Shown here: positions 6,759-16,096 of the stretch, piece by piece | Numbering within the stretch: position 1 is the first letter of the stretch | Layout: the number at the start of each line of letters is the position of its first letter | Source: an uncultured Clostridia bacterium | Lineage (GTDB): Bacteria > Bacillota > Clostridia > Christensenellales > Borkfalkiaceae | Assembly (NCBI GenBank): GCA_944362555.1 | Contig: CALVTL010000016.1 | Coordinates: 1 to 38,630 of the forward strand | Length of the DNA: 38,630 nt | Reading direction: 5' to 3' | Position numbers and translations under genes: made by a program | Notes under the pieces: generated by a model | Databases searched by the model: none | Told to the model about the DNA's origin: nothing | Seen by the model: only the letters and a program-made list of their open reading frames with translations

Positions 6759-9314
6759 TCAAAAGGTATATTCTCCCGCGGCGAGTGTTTCGCGCCTTCC
6801 GTCGGGGAGCACAAGTTCCACCGTCGTGTTGGCGGGAACGGTGACGAAGTAGCGATACCCCTTCTCCCCCTTCTCCCAGCCGCAGGCAACGGTGCCATAG
6901 ATGCTCTTGTACTCCGCTTTGGCATGGGTGAGCGTGCCGCCCGGCAGAGGTGCAAGGCGGAAGGCGTTCTCCCCCGCCACGTGGATGCCGCACATCCCGC
7001 GCAGGAACCACTCGCACACGGCGCCCTTGGAATAGTGATTCAGCGAAGCGATGCCCTTATCCTTGGTGACGGGCCCCTCCCAGCTCTCCCAGATGGTCGT
7101 CGCGCCGTTCTTGGGCATGAACAGCCAGCCGGGCATCTCCTCGTTTTCCAAAAGCCGATAGGCGTATTCCGTGTCCATCTCTGCAAGGACGTCGAGGATG
7201 AACGGGGTGGACAAAAATCCCGTGCCCAGCCGCCATTTGTAATTGTCGAGCGCCTTTATGAGGCGCTTTTTGGCAAATTCTTTCTGCTCCGCAGTGAGAA
7301 GCCCCATGTAGAGCGGGCGCACGAGCTTTGCCTGACGGTCGGTATCCAGCGTAAATTTGGGCTTGGTGACCAATTCCTGATAAGCGCGCTTTGCACCCTC
7401 GCTGTATTCTTTGATGCGGGCGAGCCGCTTATCCTCTTTTTTTCCTAAAATTTCGGCGACTTCGAGCACCCGTTTTAACGTAAAATAGGTATACGCCGTC
7501 GACTCCTCGGGATGGGGCGCGGCGAAGTCATACCACTGAAACGCCATGACGTCGTTGGGTTCCGCCCACTCGCCGTACGACTGCCCGCAGTTGACCGCAT
7601 ACTTCCTGTTTTTGCGCGAGAGATGCATGGGCCGTGCATACGGCCCGCCCCACTTGCCCGCGCGTCCTATCATAAAGTCCGCATAGTTGAGCATCCCCTC
7701 GAAGTGCTCCTCCAGCACGCGGCGGTCGCCGTATTTTTGATAGAGATATAGCGGGATGTACACGCCCGCGCACGCCCAGCCGACCGAGCCGTTCATCACC
7801 CACATGAACCAATCCTCGTTGGCGAACGGCGCGATCTGCGGCAGACGCCCGCTCCTCCACTGCCTGTCGAAGATGTCGCTAACGTGCTTGCGCGCGAACG
7901 CCGCGTAGTCCACCATATAGGACGCCGTGTTGAAGAACACCTCGCTGTCGCCCGTCCAGCCCATGCGCTCGCGCGTCGGGCAGTCGGTGGGGATGTCGGT
8001 GGAATTGCTCTTCAGCGACCAGAGCGTGATGTTGTAAAAGCGCTCGATGAGCGGGTGCGAGCAGGAAAATTTTGCCGTCTCCTCGAAGGCGCTGTACACG
8101 GCGACGGCTGTAAAATCCTCCGCCGCAAAGGGCACGTCCGTCTCCACTTGCGCATACTGAAAGCCGCCGAAAAAGAACTTGGGCGCATATTCGTTGACAC
8201 CGTCGCGGCAGATGTAGTCGATCTCCTGCAAAGGCGTGCGCTTGCCCTTGTGGATGCACTGGATATTTTTCAGGGTGAGTTCGCCGTCCGCGTCCATCAT
8301 CTCCCCGAGGGTGATGTGCACGCGCTGTCCCGCCCTTGCCGTGAGGCGGAACGCGACATATCCCGAAAGATTCTGCGGGAATTTGAGCACCGTTTTGCCC
8401 TTGGGCGTGACGATGCGCTCTGCGGGGGCAAAGCGCTCCATCTCCTTGACGGGCACGTTGTTCGGCGCAGTGAGCGGCGCCGTGCACGCCGCAAGGCGCG
8501 CCCTGCCCCGATAGGAGGGCGTCATGCGGGCGTCCACCTGTTCGCCGTCTTTGAGGTCGGCAAAGCGGATGGCGCCGTCGTTGCTCCACGCCCAGCTCCC
8601 GTCCGAGCACACGCGCACAATATGCCCCGCGCCGTCGGTGAGTTCGAGCTGCACGAGGAGCTTGGTCTGCGTGCCGAACGTGTTCGTTCTGCCCTTGGCG
8701 CCGTTGGAACCGCGGTACCAGCCGTCGGCAAGCTCGCACGAGAGGACGTTCTCCCCCTCGCGGATGAGCGCCGTGACGTCGCACGTTTCATATTGGATTC
8801 GCCTCCGGTAATCGGTCGAACCGGGCGCAAAGCGCGCATCCCCCGCCCGCACGCCGTTGATGCGCACCTCATACAGCCCGCACGCCGTCACGTACAGGCG
8901 CGCTTTTTTTACACCCGTCGCCGAAAACTTCTTCTGAAAACAGTCGACGGGATAGCGCACCTTTCTTTTGGGGCGGTAGTCCCCCGCGATCCACTTCGCC
9001 TTCCAGTCGTCGGGAGAGAGCAGTCCCGTTTCAAAGAACGCCTCCGCCTTCTCCCCCGCCCTGTCCGCCTCGTCCCAGAGCTGCACCGTCCAGACGACGC
9101 GCTCGCGCGAGGAGAGCGCCTTGGGGTAGACCGCGGACATGGTATCGCCCGACACCTTCCCGCTGTCCCACACCCCACCCATGTCCGAGGCCGCGACGAT
9201 GCGGTACGCCGTCTGTTTTTTGCCGCCCTCGCAGTTCCAGAAAAGGCGGGGATTTTTTATATCGATGCCCATGGGGTCTTTCAAATATTCCGTTTTCAGA
9301 TTTACGGCTCTCAT
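6759..9314 (-). CDS. Alpha-L-rhamnosidase, GH78 family
   Basis: Protein of 851 aa, a normal length for bacterial GH78. The N-terminal third has the beta-sandwich domains of the family (NPRLFWNCEG near residue 21, then the RLYVTACGLYEVRINGVRAG region at about 139-158). The (alpha/alpha)6 catalytic barrel carries DIPTDCPTRERMGWTGD at about 440-456, close to the family pattern DCPTREKNGWTGDA. It should release terminal alpha-L-rhamnose from plant or microbial glycosides. No signal peptide is seen, so it acts on imported substrate. The ATG overlaps the TGA of the preceding short reading frame (ATGA at 9314-9311), indicating translational coupling. It is the last gene of the five-gene glycoside operon. 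Confidence 0.93.
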   Translation of the reverse strand: MRAVNLKTEYLKDPMGIDIKNPRLFWNCEGGKKQTAYRIVAASDMGGVWDSGKVSGDTMSAVYPKALSSRERVVWTVQLWDEADRAGEKAEAFFETGLLSPDDWKAKWIAGDYRPKRKVRYPVDCFQKKFSATGVKKARLYVTACGLYEVRINGVRAGDARFAPGSTDYRRRIQYETCDVTALIREGENVLSCELADGWYRGSNGAKGRTNTFGTQTKLLVQLELTDGAGHIVRVCSDGSWAWSNDGAIRFADLKDGEQVDARMTPSYRGRARLAACTAPLTAPNNVPVKEMERFAPAERIVTPKGKTVLKFPQNLSGYVAFRLTARAGQRVHITLGEMMDADGELTLKNIQCIHKGKRTPLQEIDYICRDGVNEYAPKFFFGGFQYAQVETDVPFAAEDFTAVAVYSAFEETAKFSCSHPLIERFYNITLWSLKSNSTDIPTDCPTRERMGWTGDSEVFFNTASYMVDYAAFARKHVSDIFDRQWRSGRLPQIAPFANEDWFMWVMNGSVGWACAGVYIPLYLYQKYGDRRVLEEHFEGMLNYADFMIGRAGKWGGPYARPMHLSRKNRKYAVNCGQSYGEWAEPNDVMAFQWYDFAAPHPEESTAYTYFTLKRVLEVAEILGKKEDKRLARIKEYSEGAKRAYQELVTKPKFTLDTDRQAKLVRPLYMGLLTAEQKEFAKKRLIKALDNYKWRLGTGFLSTPFILDVLAEMDTEYAYRLLENEEMPGWLFMPKNGATTIWESWEGPVTKDKGIASLNHYSKGAVCEWFLRGMCGIHVAGENAFRLAPLPGGTLTHAKAEYKSIYGTVACGWEKGEKGYRYFVTVPANTTVELVLPDGRRETLAAGEYTF

Positions 9315-9514
9315 ATCCTTCCTCCATCATTTGATTTCAAAAATGCTTCTATTTCCTTGACGGCTGCCTCGAAGCAGGCGAGCTGCGTCTCGGCAGCCCT
9401 TCCGAAACAGAACCCGCCGCCATGGATGTCGATGAGCAGGGGCGCGCCCGCCTCACCTGCAAAGCACTCCGCGTGCAGTTCACGCCCTTCGGCAACATAG
9501 ATAAATTCCCGCAT
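9311..9514 (-). pseudogene. Gutted alpha/beta-hydrolase remnant, still open and coupled
   Basis: A 67-aa reading frame with a good GGGAGG five bases before the ATG at 9514. Residues 25-40 (PLLIDIHGGGFCFGRA) are the strand plus HGGG oxyanion motif of acetyl-esterase-type alpha/beta hydrolases. This is followed almost at once by FEAAVKEIEAFLKS, which resembles the last helix of the same fold. The roughly 200 residues that should carry GxSxG and the catalytic Asp/His are missing, so the gene looks like an in-frame internal deletion. It begins 11 bp after the SGNH gene and overlaps the rhamnosidase start by four bases. It may persist only to couple translation. A real small protein cannot be excluded. 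Confidence 0.7.
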
Positions 9515-9525
9515 ACACCCTCCCG

Positions 9526-10329
9526 TCAGCGCACGAATGCGTACAGATATTCTTCCATTTTGGGCGTCCACCATAAAAGATAGCCTGCCTTTGTCGGGTG
9601 GATGCTGTCCGCCATGTACAGCGAGCGCTGCTCGTCCGTGATGGCGTTGAACGCCTCGTCCGTGTACAGATCGATCACCCCGATGCCGTATTCCGCCGCG
9701 ATCCGCCCGAGTACCGCGACCATGGCGGCGTAATTTTCGCTCTCGTAATATGCGTTCGTATAGAACACGACGGGGCAGTTCCACGCCTTACGCACATAGC
9801 CGATGATGTACTCGATGGCGCCGCAGACGGTGGACGTATCGTAATTTTCGGCATCCTTCCCCGCCATTTCGCCCAAAGGCTCGTGCTTTGTCGCGTCGTT
9901 GGTGGAGAGCTGCACGACAAAGAGGTCGAACTCCTCCGCGCGGTCCATCCGCTTCATGCGGGCGATATAGGAATTTTCGCCGTTATCGACGAGCGTCGTG
10001 CCGCTGACCGCCTCTTTGCGATAGATGAAGTCATTGCGCGCGGCGAGATATTCCACAAAGGACGTGCCGAGCGAGGACGCGCCGTAAGTGACGGAGGAAC
10101 CCAAAAAGGCGATACGTTTCCCCTTCAACGGGCTCCCGTCAAGCGGCAGAACGTGCTCGGCGGCGTATTCTTCCCCATTTCCCGCAAGGCGGGAGAGACG
10201 TTTTTCCATAAGACCTCCGAACGGGGGGATGCCCCATAAGCTGCCCGCAACGAGCAGCCCTGCAAGGACGGCGGCGAGGAGAACGGCGGCAAGGACGGAA
10301 AGGATGACTGCCCTTTTTTGCCCCGTCAT
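9526..10329 (-). CDS. Membrane-anchored SGNH/GDSL hydrolase (probable sugar esterase)
   Basis: Protein of 267 aa. Residues 7-32 form a hydrophobic helix after a short Lys/Arg stretch, a signal anchor or signal peptide, so the catalytic part should be outside the membrane. Block I is GSSVT with nucleophile S79, block III is LSTND (N144), and block V is DSIHP (D241, H244), giving a complete SGNH catalytic set. The family deacylates acetyl- or acyl-decorated sugars and lipids; in a glycoside operon, removal of acyl groups from plant glycosides is plausible. The start overlaps the stop of the transporter gene as ATGA (10329-10326), indicating coupled translation. Confidence 0.88.
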   Translation of the reverse strand: MTGQKRAVILSVLAAVLLAAVLAGLLVAGSLWGIPPFGGLMEKRLSRLAGNGEEYAAEHVLPLDGSPLKGKRIAFLGSSVTYGASSLGTSFVEYLAARNDFIYRKEAVSGTTLVDNGENSYIARMKRMDRAEEFDLFVVQLSTNDATKHEPLGEMAGKDAENYDTSTVCGAIEYIIGYVRKAWNCPVVFYTNAYYESENYAAMVAVLGRIAAEYGIGVIDLYTDEAFNAITDEQRSLYMADSIHPTKAGYLLWWTPKMEEYLYAFVR

Positions 10330-12212
10330 GCCTGCTCCTTCCTCCTTTCGTAAGCGGCGAGAGAGCTTTGGAATTTTTTGTAGAGCGCCTCCCCCTTTTC
10401 TTCCTCAATGCGCCATGCGGCGTCGTCCTTTGCTGCGCGCTCTGCCTGTCGTTTTTCCATGGCGGCGCGCTCCTCCCCGGTCATCGCGGCAAGTTTTGCG
10501 GCGCGCTTTTCTTCGGCGCGCTTCGCCTTTTTCTCTTCCTTCACCTTGGCAAGGCGCTCCTTTTCGGCAAGTTTTTCCGCCTTCGCGCGGACGGCGTCCT
10601 CGTGCTTTTTGAGCTCCGCCTCATAATCCGTCCCCTTCTCTATGCAGCGCTCTTTGAGCTCCTTGCGGTAAATTTCCTCCGCCTCCTCGTCCTGCTTTTT
10701 CTGCTCCTCGGCGGCGCGCACTTCGGGCTCTATCCACACTTCGCCCTTTGCCTCACACGCAGCCTTCTGACGGGCGCGGATGACTTTCTGCTTGCGGGAG
10801 ATGGTCTTTTCTACGGTGAGGAAGATGAGGACGACGGCGAGCACGGCGCTCGTGATGGTCTCCAATCCCACGAAGGAGAAGGTGATGACGTCCTTGACCG
10901 CCTGCGACTGCTCGTAGGCGACCGTCGCGCCGTCGATGATCTCGGGCGCCATGTAACCGCTGCCTGCGAGCATGGCGTTAAAGACGGCGGTCGCAACGCC
11001 GACGATGGCGACGGCGATGGTGTTATACACGGACATGGCGGTGCCGTCGCAGCGGACGCCGCTCTTCCACTCGAGGTTGTCCAGCCCGTCGGCGAAGAGC
11101 GCCATGAAGATATACGACCCGGGAAGTCCGCCCATGTTCTTGATGAACTGTCCGATGAGGACGATGACGAGATTTTCGGGCGCCATCCAGCAGATGGCGG
11201 AACCCACCACGATGAGGAGGCACCCCGCCACCGTCACGTTCTTTTTGCCGAACTTTTTGGCGAGCGGCCACACGGCAAAGATGCCGATGCCCATGGGGAT
11301 GCCGCCGATGACGGAGACGAGCATCTGCGTGATGCCGTCGTTGTACGTTCCCAACACGTTGTCGCAGTAGTAGACGAGCCCGAGATTTTTCAAAGAGGCC
11401 GCAAACGTCGAGATGAAGAAATAGACATACATTAAGATCATGTACTTATCGGTGAACACGAGCTTGAGCTGCATGAGGAAGGGAATTTTACGTTCCGCCG
11501 CCCCGCTCAACGTCTGCTCCTCGGTGACGCGCTCCTTGGTAAAATAGTATTCAAGCAACGTGAGCGGAAGCGCGAGGATGGACAAAATGCCCATGACGAG
11601 GATCCACCGCGACTGATAGACGTCCATCAGCGGACGGATGACCATGGGGAAGACGAGCGCCACCAGAATGCCGCTCATCATGATGGTCGCGATCTGGTTG
11701 AAGACGGACAGCCCGCCCCGCTGCGTGGTGTTGCGCGTGGAGAGCGGCACCATCAGATTGTGGCTCATGTTGTAGATGGTGTAGGCGAAGGAGTAGAACA
11801 AATTGTAGGACAGCATCACCCAGATGACCTGCACCGTAAGGCTCGCCTGCGGCACCACAAAGAGCAGAATGCCCGTGATGCACATGAGGGGCGCCGACAA
11901 TAAGAGCCACGGGCGCGCCTTGCCCTGCTTTGTCTTGGTGCGGTCGATGATGTACCCCATGATGATGTTGGTGATGGCGTCGATGATCTTGGAGATGAGC
12001 GGGAACACCACCAGGAACGCCCCGCCCCACACCATGGTGAGGTGCAGAACGTCGGTATAAAAGACGTTGAGGTAGGTGGCGAGCACCGCATTGAGAAGGA
12101 GCGCGCCGCACGGGCCCAACAAATACCCCAGCCAGCGCTCCTGCCCCGTCACGTTCTGCGAACGCACTCTGCTGTTCCACACTCTTCCCGAGAGTGTTTT
12201 CACGTTACTCAT
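10326..12212 (-). CDS. GPH-family sugar:cation symporter (MelB-like) with long charged C-terminal tail
   Basis: Protein of 628 aa; start at 12212, eight bases after GGAGG and overlapping the GH3 stop by eight bases. Residues 25-470 have the twelve-helix pattern of MFS_2/GPH carriers, including [27 protein letters not shown] (about 76-102), equivalent to the MelB region that binds the coupling cation. Such proteins import melibiose, xylosides, glucuronides and similar glycosides with Na+ or H+. Residues 475-628 form a highly charged Lys/Glu/Ala-rich tail, probably a long helix or coiled coil in the cytoplasm; most GPH carriers end near 450-500 aa. Its place between glycosidase genes argues for uptake of the glycoside they cleave. 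Confidence 0.93.
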   Translation of the reverse strand: MSNVKTLSGRVWNSRVRSQNVTGQERWLGYLLGPCGALLLNAVLATYLNVFYTDVLHLTMVWGGAFLVVFPLISKIIDAITNIIMGYIIDRTKTKQGKARPWLLLSAPLMCITGILLFVVPQASLTVQVIWVMLSYNLFYSFAYTIYNMSHNLMVPLSTRNTTQRGGLSVFNQIATIMMSGILVALVFPMVIRPLMDVYQSRWILVMGILSILALPLTLLEYYFTKERVTEEQTLSGAAERKIPFLMQLKLVFTDKYMILMYVYFFISTFAASLKNLGLVYYCDNVLGTYNDGITQMLVSVIGGIPMGIGIFAVWPLAKKFGKKNVTVAGCLLIVVGSAICWMAPENLVIVLIGQFIKNMGGLPGSYIFMALFADGLDNLEWKSGVRCDGTAMSVYNTIAVAIVGVATAVFNAMLAGSGYMAPEIIDGATVAYEQSQAVKDVITFSFVGLETITSAVLAVVLIFLTVEKTISRKQKVIRARQKAACEAKGEVWIEPEVRAAEEQKKQDEEAEEIYRKELKERCIEKGTDYEAELKKHEDAVRAKAEKLAEKERLAKVKEEKKAKRAEEKRAAKLAAMTGEERAAMEKRQAERAAKDDAAWRIEEEKGEALYKKFQSSLAAYERRKEQA

Positions 12213-14661
12213 CTGTTGTTCCTCCCTTTGTTTTATCGTTGTCCTTGGGCAGGGGCGGCACAGACAGTCCGTGCAGAAAGCACCCGATGCCCTTGAAAAT
12301 GTGCCCGTTTGCAAGTTCCATGAAGCCGCAGGCGAAGTTGTAGGGCATCCCGCCGCCTGCCGACATCGACATGGAGATCAACGAATTGCTCTCCAAAATG
12401 CGCCTTAAAAAGTACGCGCCCTTTATTTTGTTGTCCCGTTCCTTGCCCTCGGGGAGCTTCTTCGCCGCCTTCATCTGCTTTTTGGCAACATTCAGCACGG
12501 CGGAATGCAAGATCCTCCCCATCAGCCCCGCGCGGGCGAGATAGGAAAAGCGGCTCTCGAGCGTGATGGGCTTTTTGGCGGGCAGCGGCGGGATTTTTAC
12601 GCCGCTCATCTGTTCAAACAATTTGTCGGAGACGTCAAAAGCCGCACCCGCGTACGCTTTTAAGGCCTCGGGCGAATAGGGCGCGCGTTGCTCCCCTTTG
12701 AGGGTGAGCGCCTGTCCGAGGAGGACGGTCTCCGCATCCGAGCACAGCCGCAGCACATATTCCCCGTCCGCGAGCGTCCATTCCCCTTTGGAAACGTCAA
12801 AATAGCGCAGATCGCTTTTGGAAAGCGTGAGGGTAACGCGCCGCGCCTCCCCTGCGCGAAGGCGCACCTTCCGGAAGGCTTTGAGCTCATGCTCCGGCAT
12901 AAAAACCGCACCCGCAGGCGCTTTTACATAGAGTTGGACGACTTCCGCGCCGTCGCGCGCACCCGTGTTTTTCACAAGACAGGAGACGGAGATGTTCTCC
13001 CCTTCCGTTTGCACCTGCATATCCGACCAAACGAAGTTCGTGTACGAGAGCCCGTAGCCGAAGGGATAGCGCACCCGCTTTTTCGCCGTTGTATAATAGC
13101 GGTAGCCGACAAAGACGCTCTCCTTATACACCTCGTTCTCGCTCTTTCCGAACGTCTCGCCGAAGGGGACGTCCTCATAGCGGAGCGGCCACGTCTCCGC
13201 GAGCCTGCCCGCGGGGTTTGCTTTGCCGAACAGGAGGTTTGCGCAAGCCGTTCCGCCATTCTGTCCGGGCAGATACATATTGAGGATGGCGTTCACCCTG
13301 TCCGCAAACGGCAGCTCCACAGGCGAGCCGCCGAACAGCACGACGACGACATTTTTGCCCGCATTGACGAGGGCGTCGATGAGTGCGAGCTGGTTTTCGG
13401 GCAGGCGCATAGTTTCCCTGTCGCAGCCCTCGCTCTCCACATAGTCGGTGAGCCCCGCAAAGACGAGTACTTTTTGATACTTCTTCGCCATTCCAAGCGC
13501 CTCACGAAGGAGTGCGCCGTCCGTCGCGGTGGCAGTTTCCGCATAGCCGCGCGAAAAGGCATAAGGGATGCCCATCGCATCGAATGCATCTTTGGGCGTC
13601 GTCAGTTTCGTGGGGTTGATCATCGAGCTGCCCGCGCCCTGATAGCGCATCCTCTCAAACAGATCGCCGCAGACGAAGAGCTTTTCTTTTTCGTCCAACG
13701 GAAGAATGCCGTCGTTTTCCAACAGCACGGCGCTGTCCTCGGCGATGGCGCAAGCGAGCGCATCGTTTGCCTCAAAGTCGCAGTCATCGGACTGCCGCCG
13801 CGCATACTTCCCGACAAGGGTCAGCACGTTCTTGACGGCTTCATCGAGGACTTCAACGGGGAGCGTGCCGTTCTTCACCCCGTCTAATATCCACTTGCGG
13901 CAGATGGCGGTATCGCCCGGCATCTCTAAATCGAGCCCCGCCCGCAGCGATTTTATGCGGTCGTGCATCGCGCCCCAGTCCGTCATCACAAGCCCGTCAA
14001 AGCCCCATTCTTTGCGGAGAACGTCCGTTAAAAGCCACTTGTTCTGGCTGCAATATTCCCCGTTGATGGCGTTATAGGCGCACATCATCGTGGCGGGATG
14101 CGCCTCTTTGACGACCATCTCAAAGACTTTGAGATAAATTTCGCGGATGGCGCGCTCGTCGGCGACGGAATTGCCCATGAAGCGGAAATTTTCCGCATTG
14201 TTGAGGGCGAAGTGCTTGACGGAGACGCCCACGCCCTCGTTTTGTATCCCCCTGACTTCGGCAGCCGCCATCTTTCCCGCGAGATAGGGGTCCTCGGAAA
14301 AATACTCGAAGTTGCGCCCCGCCAAGGGGTTGCGCTTGATATTCGCCCCGGGGCCCAACACGACATGGATGCCGTATTTATGCGCCTCTTTGCCGATGGC
14401 GACGCCCATCCTATAGGAATTTACCGGGTTCCAGCTTGAAGCGACGGTCGCCGCCGTGGGGAAGGACGTGGCGGGCTCGCTCCCCGTCACGCCGTTGTCG
14501 CCGCCCTCCGTCTGCACTCTGAGCCCGTGCGGCCCGTCCGACATCCGCAGCGACGGAACGCCCAGCCTCGGCACGGGGTTGGTGAACATAAAGTCCGTTC
14601 CCGCGACGAGCGCCGCCTTTTCCTCCACAGTCAGCTCGCCGAGCAGTTTCAAAATCTCCAT
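12205..14661 (-). CDS. GH3 family beta-glycosidase (beta-glucosidase type)
   Basis: Protein of 818 aa from the ATG at 14661 (AAGGGGGAAAAGG just upstream; upstream in-frame ATGs lie across the divergent promoter region and are rejected). The GH3 N-terminal barrel has MSDGPHGLR (40-48), [19 protein letters not shown] (111-129), KHFALNN (149-155) and [10 protein letters not shown] (223-232) with nucleophile D228. The GH3 C-terminal domain and a fibronectin III-like domain follow. The last about 130 residues are a helical extension beginning near [20 protein letters not shown], seen in some gut Clostridia GH3 enzymes as far as I recall. There is no signal peptide, so it hydrolyses imported beta-glycosides. 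It is the first gene of the operon. Confidence 0.93.
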   Translation of the reverse strand: MEILKLLGELTVEEKAALVAGTDFMFTNPVPRLGVPSLRMSDGPHGLRVQTEGGDNGVTGSEPATSFPTAATVASSWNPVNSYRMGVAIGKEAHKYGIHVVLGPGANIKRNPLAGRNFEYFSEDPYLAGKMAAAEVRGIQNEGVGVSVKHFALNNAENFRFMGNSVADERAIREIYLKVFEMVVKEAHPATMMCAYNAINGEYCSQNKWLLTDVLRKEWGFDGLVMTDWGAMHDRIKSLRAGLDLEMPGDTAICRKWILDGVKNGTLPVEVLDEAVKNVLTLVGKYARRQSDDCDFEANDALACAIAEDSAVLLENDGILPLDEKEKLFVCGDLFERMRYQGAGSSMINPTKLTTPKDAFDAMGIPYAFSRGYAETATATDGALLREALGMAKKYQKVLVFAGLTDYVESEGCDRETMRLPENQLALIDALVNAGKNVVVVLFGGSPVELPFADRVNAILNMYLPGQNGGTACANLLFGKANPAGRLAETWPLRYEDVPFGETFGKSENEVYKESVFVGYRYYTTAKKRVRYPFGYGLSYTNFVWSDMQVQTEGENISVSCLVKNTGARDGAEVVQLYVKAPAGAVFMPEHELKAFRKVRLRAGEARRVTLTLSKSDLRYFDVSKGEWTLADGEYVLRLCSDAETVLLGQALTLKGEQRAPYSPEALKAYAGAAFDVSDKLFEQMSGVKIPPLPAKKPITLESRFSYLARAGLMGRILHSAVLNVAKKQMKAAKKLPEGKERDNKIKGAYFLRRILESNSLISMSMSAGGGMPYNFACGFMELANGHIFKGIGCFLHGLSVPPLPKDNDKTKGGTTDE

Positions 14662-14691
14662 CCTTTTCCCCCTTTTTGTTTTTCCGCCATC

Positions 14692-14715
14692 ATTATACGC
14701 AAATTGTTTCCCGAA
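14692..14715 (-). promoter_or_regulatory. Promoter of the glycoside operon
   Basis: On the minus strand TATAAT (14697-14692) lies 31 bases before the GH3 start codon. A weak -35 AAGACA stands 18 bases upstream of it. A weak -35 with a perfect -10 is typical of promoters that need an activator, here plausibly the divergent AraC-type protein. Confidence 0.6.
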
Positions 14716-14719
14716 TGTC

Positions 14720-14748
14720 TTGCATATTTGTTTTATTTTGGTTATAAT
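14720..14748 (+). promoter_or_regulatory. Promoter of the AraC-type regulator
   Basis: TTGCAT (14720-14725), 17-base spacer, TATAAT (14743-14748). The -10 is perfect and the -35 poor. The start codon follows 24 bases later. Confidence 0.6.
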
Positions 14749-14762
14749 TGTTTTATCTTCGG
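14728..14762 (+). promoter_or_regulatory. 20-bp spaced direct repeat, candidate AraC-family operator
   Basis: TTGTTTTATTTTGG at 14728-14741 and TTGTTTTATCTTCGG at 14748-14762 begin exactly 20 bases apart, about two helical turns. AraC-family dimers often bind such direct repeats. They overlap the regulator's own -10 and lie about 30-70 bases upstream of the operon's -10, so they could serve both autoregulation and activation. The binding is inferred. Confidence 0.45.
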
Positions 14763-14772
14763 AGAAATTCTT

Positions 14773-15981
14773 ATGGAAAATATCGATTATTCCTATCTTT
14801 GTTCCATCATCGCCAACCTGTTGGGCGCGCCCGTGCGCGTGTTTGAAGGGGAGAAGGAAGTATTCTACCGCGCCGTCGTGCGCCTTCCGAAAGACCCCAT
14901 GACCCCCTACCGGCGCGACATCCTCGCCATTCCCGCGCACATCGGCTACTTCATCACGCCCGACTTCCACTATTACGGCATCGCGCGCTGTGAAGAGACC
15001 GCCGTCGTCATCGGCCCCTCCATGCAGATACGGAGCGACGAGAAGGCGTTAAAGGACCTCGCCTTCCGCTGCGACGTCGCGCCCGACGAGATGGAGGAAT
15101 TTCTCACGGGGATGAAGAGCATCCTGCCCATGCCGCTCGACAGCATCCTGCAGATTTTGTGCGCCGTCAACTATATCATGAACGGGGAGAAGCTGGGGCT
15201 GGAGGATCTGCGCATCTACGACGCCGAGCAGGCGATGCTCAAAGACCGCGCCGAGGAGACACGCGCCGAGAAGGGATTCGGCGAGGAGCTCGCCATCGAA
15301 CCGCAGGAGATGCACAACACGCTTGCGACCGAGCAGACCATCCTCACCTTTGTGCGGCGCGGCGACACCGCCGCCCTCAAAGAGTGGATCGCGGGGATGC
15401 CCGCCGTGCGCTCGGGCGTGCTCGCCGACAACGCGCTGCGGCAGATGAAGAACACCTTCATCGTCACGGCGACGCTCGCCTCCCGCGCCGCCATCCGCGG
15501 CGGCATGGACACCGAGGACGCCCTCTCTTTGAGCGACGCCTACATCCAGAAGTGCGAACTCCTCGGCAGCATCGAACGCATCACCAATCTGCAATACCGC
15601 ATGATCTTCGACTACACCGAACGTGTGGAGCAACTGCGCGCGGGCGGGAAGGCGCCCTCCCGCCTCGTCGCCGACGTCGCCAACTACATCCGCCGCCACC
15701 TGTCCGAACCCATCACGACGCAGGAGATGGCGAAGGCGCTCTTTTTGAGCCGCTCCCGCCTCTCCACCCGCTTCCGCGCGGAGACGGGCGTCACCCTCAC
15801 CGACTTTATCCTGCAGGAAAAGACGGAGGAGGCGAAGCGGCTCCTGCAATACACCGACAAGCCCGCCGTCGCCATCAGCGCCTATCTCGGCTTTTCCTCG
15901 CAGAGCCACTTCTCCCGCGTGTTCAAAAAGTACGCAGGCTGCCTGCCACACGAATACCGAAAGCGCCACGAGAAGGGATAA
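14773..15981 (+). CDS. AraC/XylS-family transcriptional regulator
   Basis: Protein of 402 aa from the ATG at 14773, preceded by GGAG eight bases upstream. The C-terminal 100 residues are a double helix-turn-helix of the AraC type: ITTQEMAKALFLSRSRLSTRF then AVAISAYLGFSSQSHFSRVFKKY and the conserved P-HEYR end. The N-terminal 300 residues have no motif I can name; the start (YSYLCSIIANLLGAPVRVFEGEKEVFY) looks like a PAS/GAF-like sensing fold. It is transcribed away from the GH3 gene, with about 110 bp between the two start codons. It is probably the substrate-responsive activator of the glycoside operon. It is the only clearly supported plus-strand gene in the window. Confidence 0.92.
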   Translation: MENIDYSYLCSIIANLLGAPVRVFEGEKEVFYRAVVRLPKDPMTPYRRDILAIPAHIGYFITPDFHYYGIARCEETAVVIGPSMQIRSDEKALKDLAFRCDVAPDEMEEFLTGMKSILPMPLDSILQILCAVNYIMNGEKLGLEDLRIYDAEQAMLKDRAEETRAEKGFGEELAIEPQEMHNTLATEQTILTFVRRGDTAALKEWIAGMPAVRSGVLADNALRQMKNTFIVTATLASRAAIRGGMDTEDALSLSDAYIQKCELLGSIERITNLQYRMIFDYTERVEQLRAGGKAPSRLVADVANYIRRHLSEPITTQEMAKALFLSRSRLSTRFRAETGVTLTDFILQEKTEEAKRLLQYTDKPAVAISAYLGFSSQSHFSRVFKKYAGCLPHEYRKRHEKG

Positions 15982-16013
15982 ACCCTGTCCCGCAGATATA
16001 TTTGTAGATTTCC

Positions 16014-16037
16014 AAGCCCCGCACCGCGGGGCTTTTT
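16014..16037 (+). terminator. Intrinsic terminator of the AraC-type gene
   Basis: AGCCCCGC, loop ACC, GCGGGGCT, then TTTTT (16033-16037) on the plus strand, 33 bases past the stop codon. Confidence 0.85.
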
Positions 16038-16039
16038 AT

Positions 16040-16080
16040 AAAAACCGCGCGGCGGCGCATCTTCCGATGCGCCGCCGCGC
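16040..16080 (-). terminator. Intrinsic terminator of the fbp-CoA-disulfide reductase unit
   Basis: Perfect 15-bp stem (GCGCGGCGGCGCATC at 16047-16061 with 16066-16080, loop TTCC). Read on the minus strand it is followed by GG and TTTTT. It stands back to back with the plus-strand terminator at 16014-16037. Confidence 0.85.
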
Positions 16081-16096
16081 GAAACCATCTTCTAAT

